Shown piece by piece: positions 7,685 through 9,056 of a DNA stretch of 9,056 nucleotides; the stretch's first letter is position 1; every line of letters starts with the position of its first letter. The stretch is taken from the NCBI GenBank assembly GCA_934465125.1, contig CAKSKO010000035.1, positions 1 to 9,056 of the forward strand. The letters run 5' to 3'. The stretch is from an uncultured Eubacteriales bacterium. Its GTDB lineage: Bacteria > Bacillota > Clostridia > Oscillospirales > Acutalibacteraceae. The notes beneath the pieces are model-generated. The model was not told the DNA's origin. It saw only the letters and a list, made by a program, of their open reading frames with translations, and did no database searches. The position numbers were made by a program, and so were the translations under genes.

Positions 7685-7710
7685 AAAAATCACCACCCAA
7701 AAGGGTGGTG
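7685..7710 (-). terminator. Rho-independent terminator of the 86-residue protein gene
   Basis: CACCACCC (7691-7698) and GGGTGGTG (7703-7710) form a perfect GC-rich 8-bp stem with a 4-base loop. On the minus strand the stem is followed directly by ATTTTTATTG. It starts 20 bases after the stop codon of the small gene and separates it from ktrB. Confidence 0.88.
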
Positions 7711-7730
7711 CGGGACCATCTTAAGCCGAA

Positions 7731-7991
7731 TTATTTCTTTTCTTCTGTAGCCCCTAAAAGATTGAATCGAAACAATTTACTCTCATCTTTCGCATTCTCG
7801 CAGACGATATAAGCTTCCGCAATTTTTCCGCCTTCGATCAGGTTCGCCAAACCAACGAGCTGGCACAGCTTACTTTTTAGATTCAAATGGTCGCCTTCAC
7901 GCGTAACCAAATACACATTGCCTTCGCACTGATCCAGAACCGATAGAAACGCCCCAACATCAATATCATGCATTTCAATCATAGGCGCCAT
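7731..7991 (-). CDS. Small conserved-looking protein of unknown function (86 residues)
   Basis: The start is ATG at 7989-7991, because AAGGGGG lies about 7 bases upstream; an in-frame ATG at 8022-8024 would translate that site as Lys-Gly-Gly and falls too close to the promoter. The product is soluble, slightly acidic, with no signal peptide, membrane segment or metal-binding motif. Its centre, about residues 23-53 (EGNVYLVTREGDHLNLKSKL then CQLVGLANLIEGG), resembles from memory a family of roughly 80-residue clostridial proteins with a central NLKSxLxQ motif, often labelled 'polya polymerase' in databases. That label has no support here: the protein is far too short and lacks nucleotidyltransferase motifs. 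The alternation of hydrophobic segments suggests a small alpha/beta fold. It is a single-gene transcription unit with a near-consensus promoter and a strong terminator, suggesting robust expression. Function unknown. Confidence 0.85.
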   Translation of the reverse strand: MAPMIEMHDIDVGAFLSVLDQCEGNVYLVTREGDHLNLKSKLCQLVGLANLIEGGKIAEAYIVCENAKDESKLFRFNLLGATEEKK

Positions 7992-8038
7992 AGAATTTCC
8001 CCCTTTATATTCTGACGAACTCACTCAATCTGGTATTC

Positions 8039-8066
8039 AGTATATCACCTTTTTTTATCTTGTCAA
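8039..8066 (-). promoter_or_regulatory. Near-consensus promoter of the 86-residue protein gene
   Basis: On the minus strand a perfect TTGACA (8061-8066) is followed after 16 bases by TATACT (8039-8044, five of six matches). The leader to the ATG is about 40 bases. This is the best-matching promoter in the window. Confidence 0.8.
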
Positions 8067-8083
8067 TAATATCCACCAATAAA

Positions 8084-8099
8084 TTTGTAAATCTACAAA
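8084..8099. repeat. Perfect inverted repeat TTTGTA-N4-TACAAA upstream of the small gene promoter
   Basis: TTTGTA (8084-8089) and TACAAA (8094-8099) are exact complements around AATC. The repeat lies between the ABC ATPase stop (8119) and the -35 of the small gene, 17 bases upstream of that -35 on the minus strand. It could be an operator for the small gene, or a weak AT-only hairpin at the end of the ATPase transcript; it lacks the GC core of a good terminator. Confidence 0.5.
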
Positions 8100-8118
8100 G
8101 CAGAAAATTTCTTCTTTT

Positions 8119-8826
8119 TCAGGACGCGCTGTCGACTGATTTTGCTTTTGATGTATCTCCTACTACTTTACCATCATGAATTTTAATTCTTCGTTCTGCC
8201 ATTTCTGCGACTTTATTATCATGAGTAATTAATATAATTGTTTTTCCCTCTTCATTTAACTGCTTTAAAATTGCAATCACATCTTCTCCTGATTTCGAGT
8301 CGAGATTTCCAGTTGGCTCATCTGCCAAAATAATTGACGGTCTTGCCGCAATTGCTCGAGCAATTGCTACTCTTTGCTGCTGTCCACCAGACATCTCAGA
8401 CGGTCGGTGGTTGATTCTGGATTCTAGTCCTACCCTGATCAAGGATTTCACCGCCAACGCTCTTCGCACTTTTTTGGGAATCCCCCTATAAATCAAAGGA
8501 AGCTCTACATTTTCAAGCGCATCTAAGCTTGGAATTAAATTAAACCCTTGAAAAATAAAACCGATCTGGTTGTTTCTAATATTCGACAGCTCATTATCTG
8601 TCATATCTGATACCGCTTTGCCACCTAAAAAATAGGAACCTTTCGTTGGACTATCAAGGCATCCCAACACATTCATCAGGGTAGATTTCCCCGAGCCCGA
8701 CTGCCCAACAATCGCAACAAACTCCCCTTTTGCGATTTTCAAACTAATCCCGTTAATTGCATAAACGCTGTTTTCTCCTGCTGAGTATATTTTAAAAATA
8801 TTGTCTATTGCGATTAATTGACTCAC
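8119..8826 (-). CDS. LolD/MacB-type ABC transporter ATP-binding protein
   Basis: The 235-residue protein is a complete single nucleotide-binding domain. Motifs in order are Walker [10 protein letters not shown] (41-49), Q-loop Gln93 in [12 protein letters not shown], signature [14 protein letters not shown] (145-158), Walker [14 protein letters not shown] (165-177, catalytic Glu170) and the switch histidine in THD (His202). The [10 protein letters not shown] block and the [17 protein letters not shown] stretch mark the LolD/MacB/FtsE-like group, which powers FtsX-fold permeases in peptide or antibiotic export, lipoprotein handling or bacitracin-type resistance; these do not use transmembrane import. 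The start is GTG at 8824-8826, with AAAGAGG seven bases upstream. No permease follows: the next feature downstream is an unrelated promoter and small gene. Any partner would have to lie upstream, beyond 9056, or elsewhere. Substrate cannot be told. Confidence 0.92.
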   Translation of the reverse strand: MSQLIAIDNIFKIYSAGENSVYAINGISLKIAKGEFVAIVGQSGSGKSTLMNVLGCLDSPTKGSYFLGGKAVSDMTDNELSNIRNNQIGFIFQGFNLIPSLDALENVELPLIYRGIPKKVRRALAVKSLIRVGLESRINHRPSEMSGGQQQRVAIARAIAARPSIILADEPTGNLDSKSGEDVIAILKQLNEEGKTIILITHDNKVAEMAERRIKIHDGKVVGDTSKAKSVDSAS

Positions 8827-9056
8827 TTTTTTTCCTCTTTCCCTCTCGATTTTTATTTTATCTGCTCAAGCTTTTTTAGTATTTTCGTGAGTCCTAATAA
8901 AATACATCAAACAACCTTTCTTTTTAAATATCTCCTGGAGTAGCTGATTGGTCATGATCTTTGTTACAGCAATAAGTCCGTTTTTGTTGTCGAAATCGTA
9001 ATCACAGTAATCTCTCGTGGCGTAACAGAAATTTGATCCGCAAGAAACGTGAATTC
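8827..9056. other. Right-edge region without a confident gene
   Basis: Apart from the ATPase ribosome binding site (8834-8840, minus strand) and the doubtful frame ending at 8866, I see no promoter with both elements, no terminator and no RNA gene here. A loose inverted repeat, GTATTTT (8879-8885) and AAAATAC (8899-8905), lies inside the doubtful frame. The window ends exactly on GAATTC. Confidence 0.5.
8866..9054 (-). CDS. Doubtful partial reading frame, 3' end only, upstream of the ABC ATPase
   Basis: One minus-strand frame is open from the right edge to a TGA at 8866-8868, giving 62 residues with no start in view. The other two minus frames close after 30 and 17 codons. The fragment contains four cysteines (near its start as CGSNFCYATRDYC, and later KGC), an acidic patch and a lysine-rich C-terminus. 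I do not recognise a family, and it does not resemble the end of an FtsX-type permease or a HlyD-type adaptor. Its stop is 39 bases before the ATPase GTG, a spacing that would suit an operon. At this length an open frame by chance remains likely. Confidence 0.3.
   Translation of the reverse strand: MHVSCGSNFCYATRDYCDYDFDNKNGLIAVTKIMTNQLLQEIFKKKGCLMYFIRTHENTKKA

Noticed and set aside
7549..7730. Possible c-di-AMP (ydaO-type) riboswitch before ktrB
   Set aside because: Potassium genes often carry one, but the leader after the candidate -10 is only about 40 bases and the rest of the gap is a terminator and AT-rich spacer, too short for that aptamer.
8879..8905. GTATTTT...AAAATAC inverted repeat as a terminator before the ABC ATPase
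   Set aside because: The stem is A/T-rich with a 13-base loop and, on the minus strand, is followed by A rather than T.
9051..9056. Window ending exactly on GAATTC (EcoRI site), as a cloning junction
   Set aside because: A six-base site at an edge can occur by chance, and nothing inside the window shows vector or chimeric sequence.
1..9056. Search for a novel defence, mobile or secondary-metabolite system
   Set aside because: No recombinase, transposase, toxin-antitoxin pair, CRISPR repeat, nuclease-helicase set or biosynthetic cluster is visible; all but one of the confident genes fall in known housekeeping families, the exception being a single small protein.

Overview
The window is an AT-rich bacterial chromosomal segment with strong AGGAGG-type ribosome binding sites, several TTG/GTG starts and consensus sigma-A-like promoters. 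The gene families (PepV-type dipeptidase, YfhO, LytR-CpsA-Psr, KtrB) point to a Firmicute, most likely a member of the Clostridia; this is inferred from family content, not from a marker gene. It carries six complete genes, one gene cut by the left edge, and one doubtful open frame cut by the right edge. I see no rRNA, tRNA, CRISPR array, insertion sequence or phage gene.

Left part (1-3878, minus strand): a large polytopic YfhO-family membrane protein, followed by a PepV-like M20 dipeptidase whose last residues lie beyond position 1. The dipeptidase has its own candidate promoter, but no terminator separates the two, so readthrough is possible. A 242-bp divergent region with promoters on both strands separates them from the next block. 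Centre (4121-5994, plus strand): a YfbR-type HD 5'-deoxynucleotidase and a LytR-CpsA-Psr cell-wall ligase with its own promoter. Two strong hairpins at 6022-6109 close this block and the convergent gene that follows.

Right part (6163-8826, minus strand): a KtrB/TrkH-type potassium channel subunit without its KtrA/TrkA partner in view, an 86-residue protein of unknown function between a near-consensus promoter and a clean terminator, and a LolD/MacB-type ABC ATPase without a permease in view. The last 230 bases hold only a doubtful partial reading frame ahead of the ATPase.

Functionally, two genes concern the cell envelope (YfhO, LCP), one nucleotide-pool maintenance (YfbR), one peptide use (PepV), one potassium uptake (KtrB) and one export or membrane-complex work (ABC ATPase). 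Each block appears to have its own promoter, so this looks like a set of short housekeeping transcription units rather than one dedicated system. I find no convincing evidence for a novel multi-gene system; the most open questions are the 86-residue protein, the inverted repeat before its promoter, and the right-edge reading frame.
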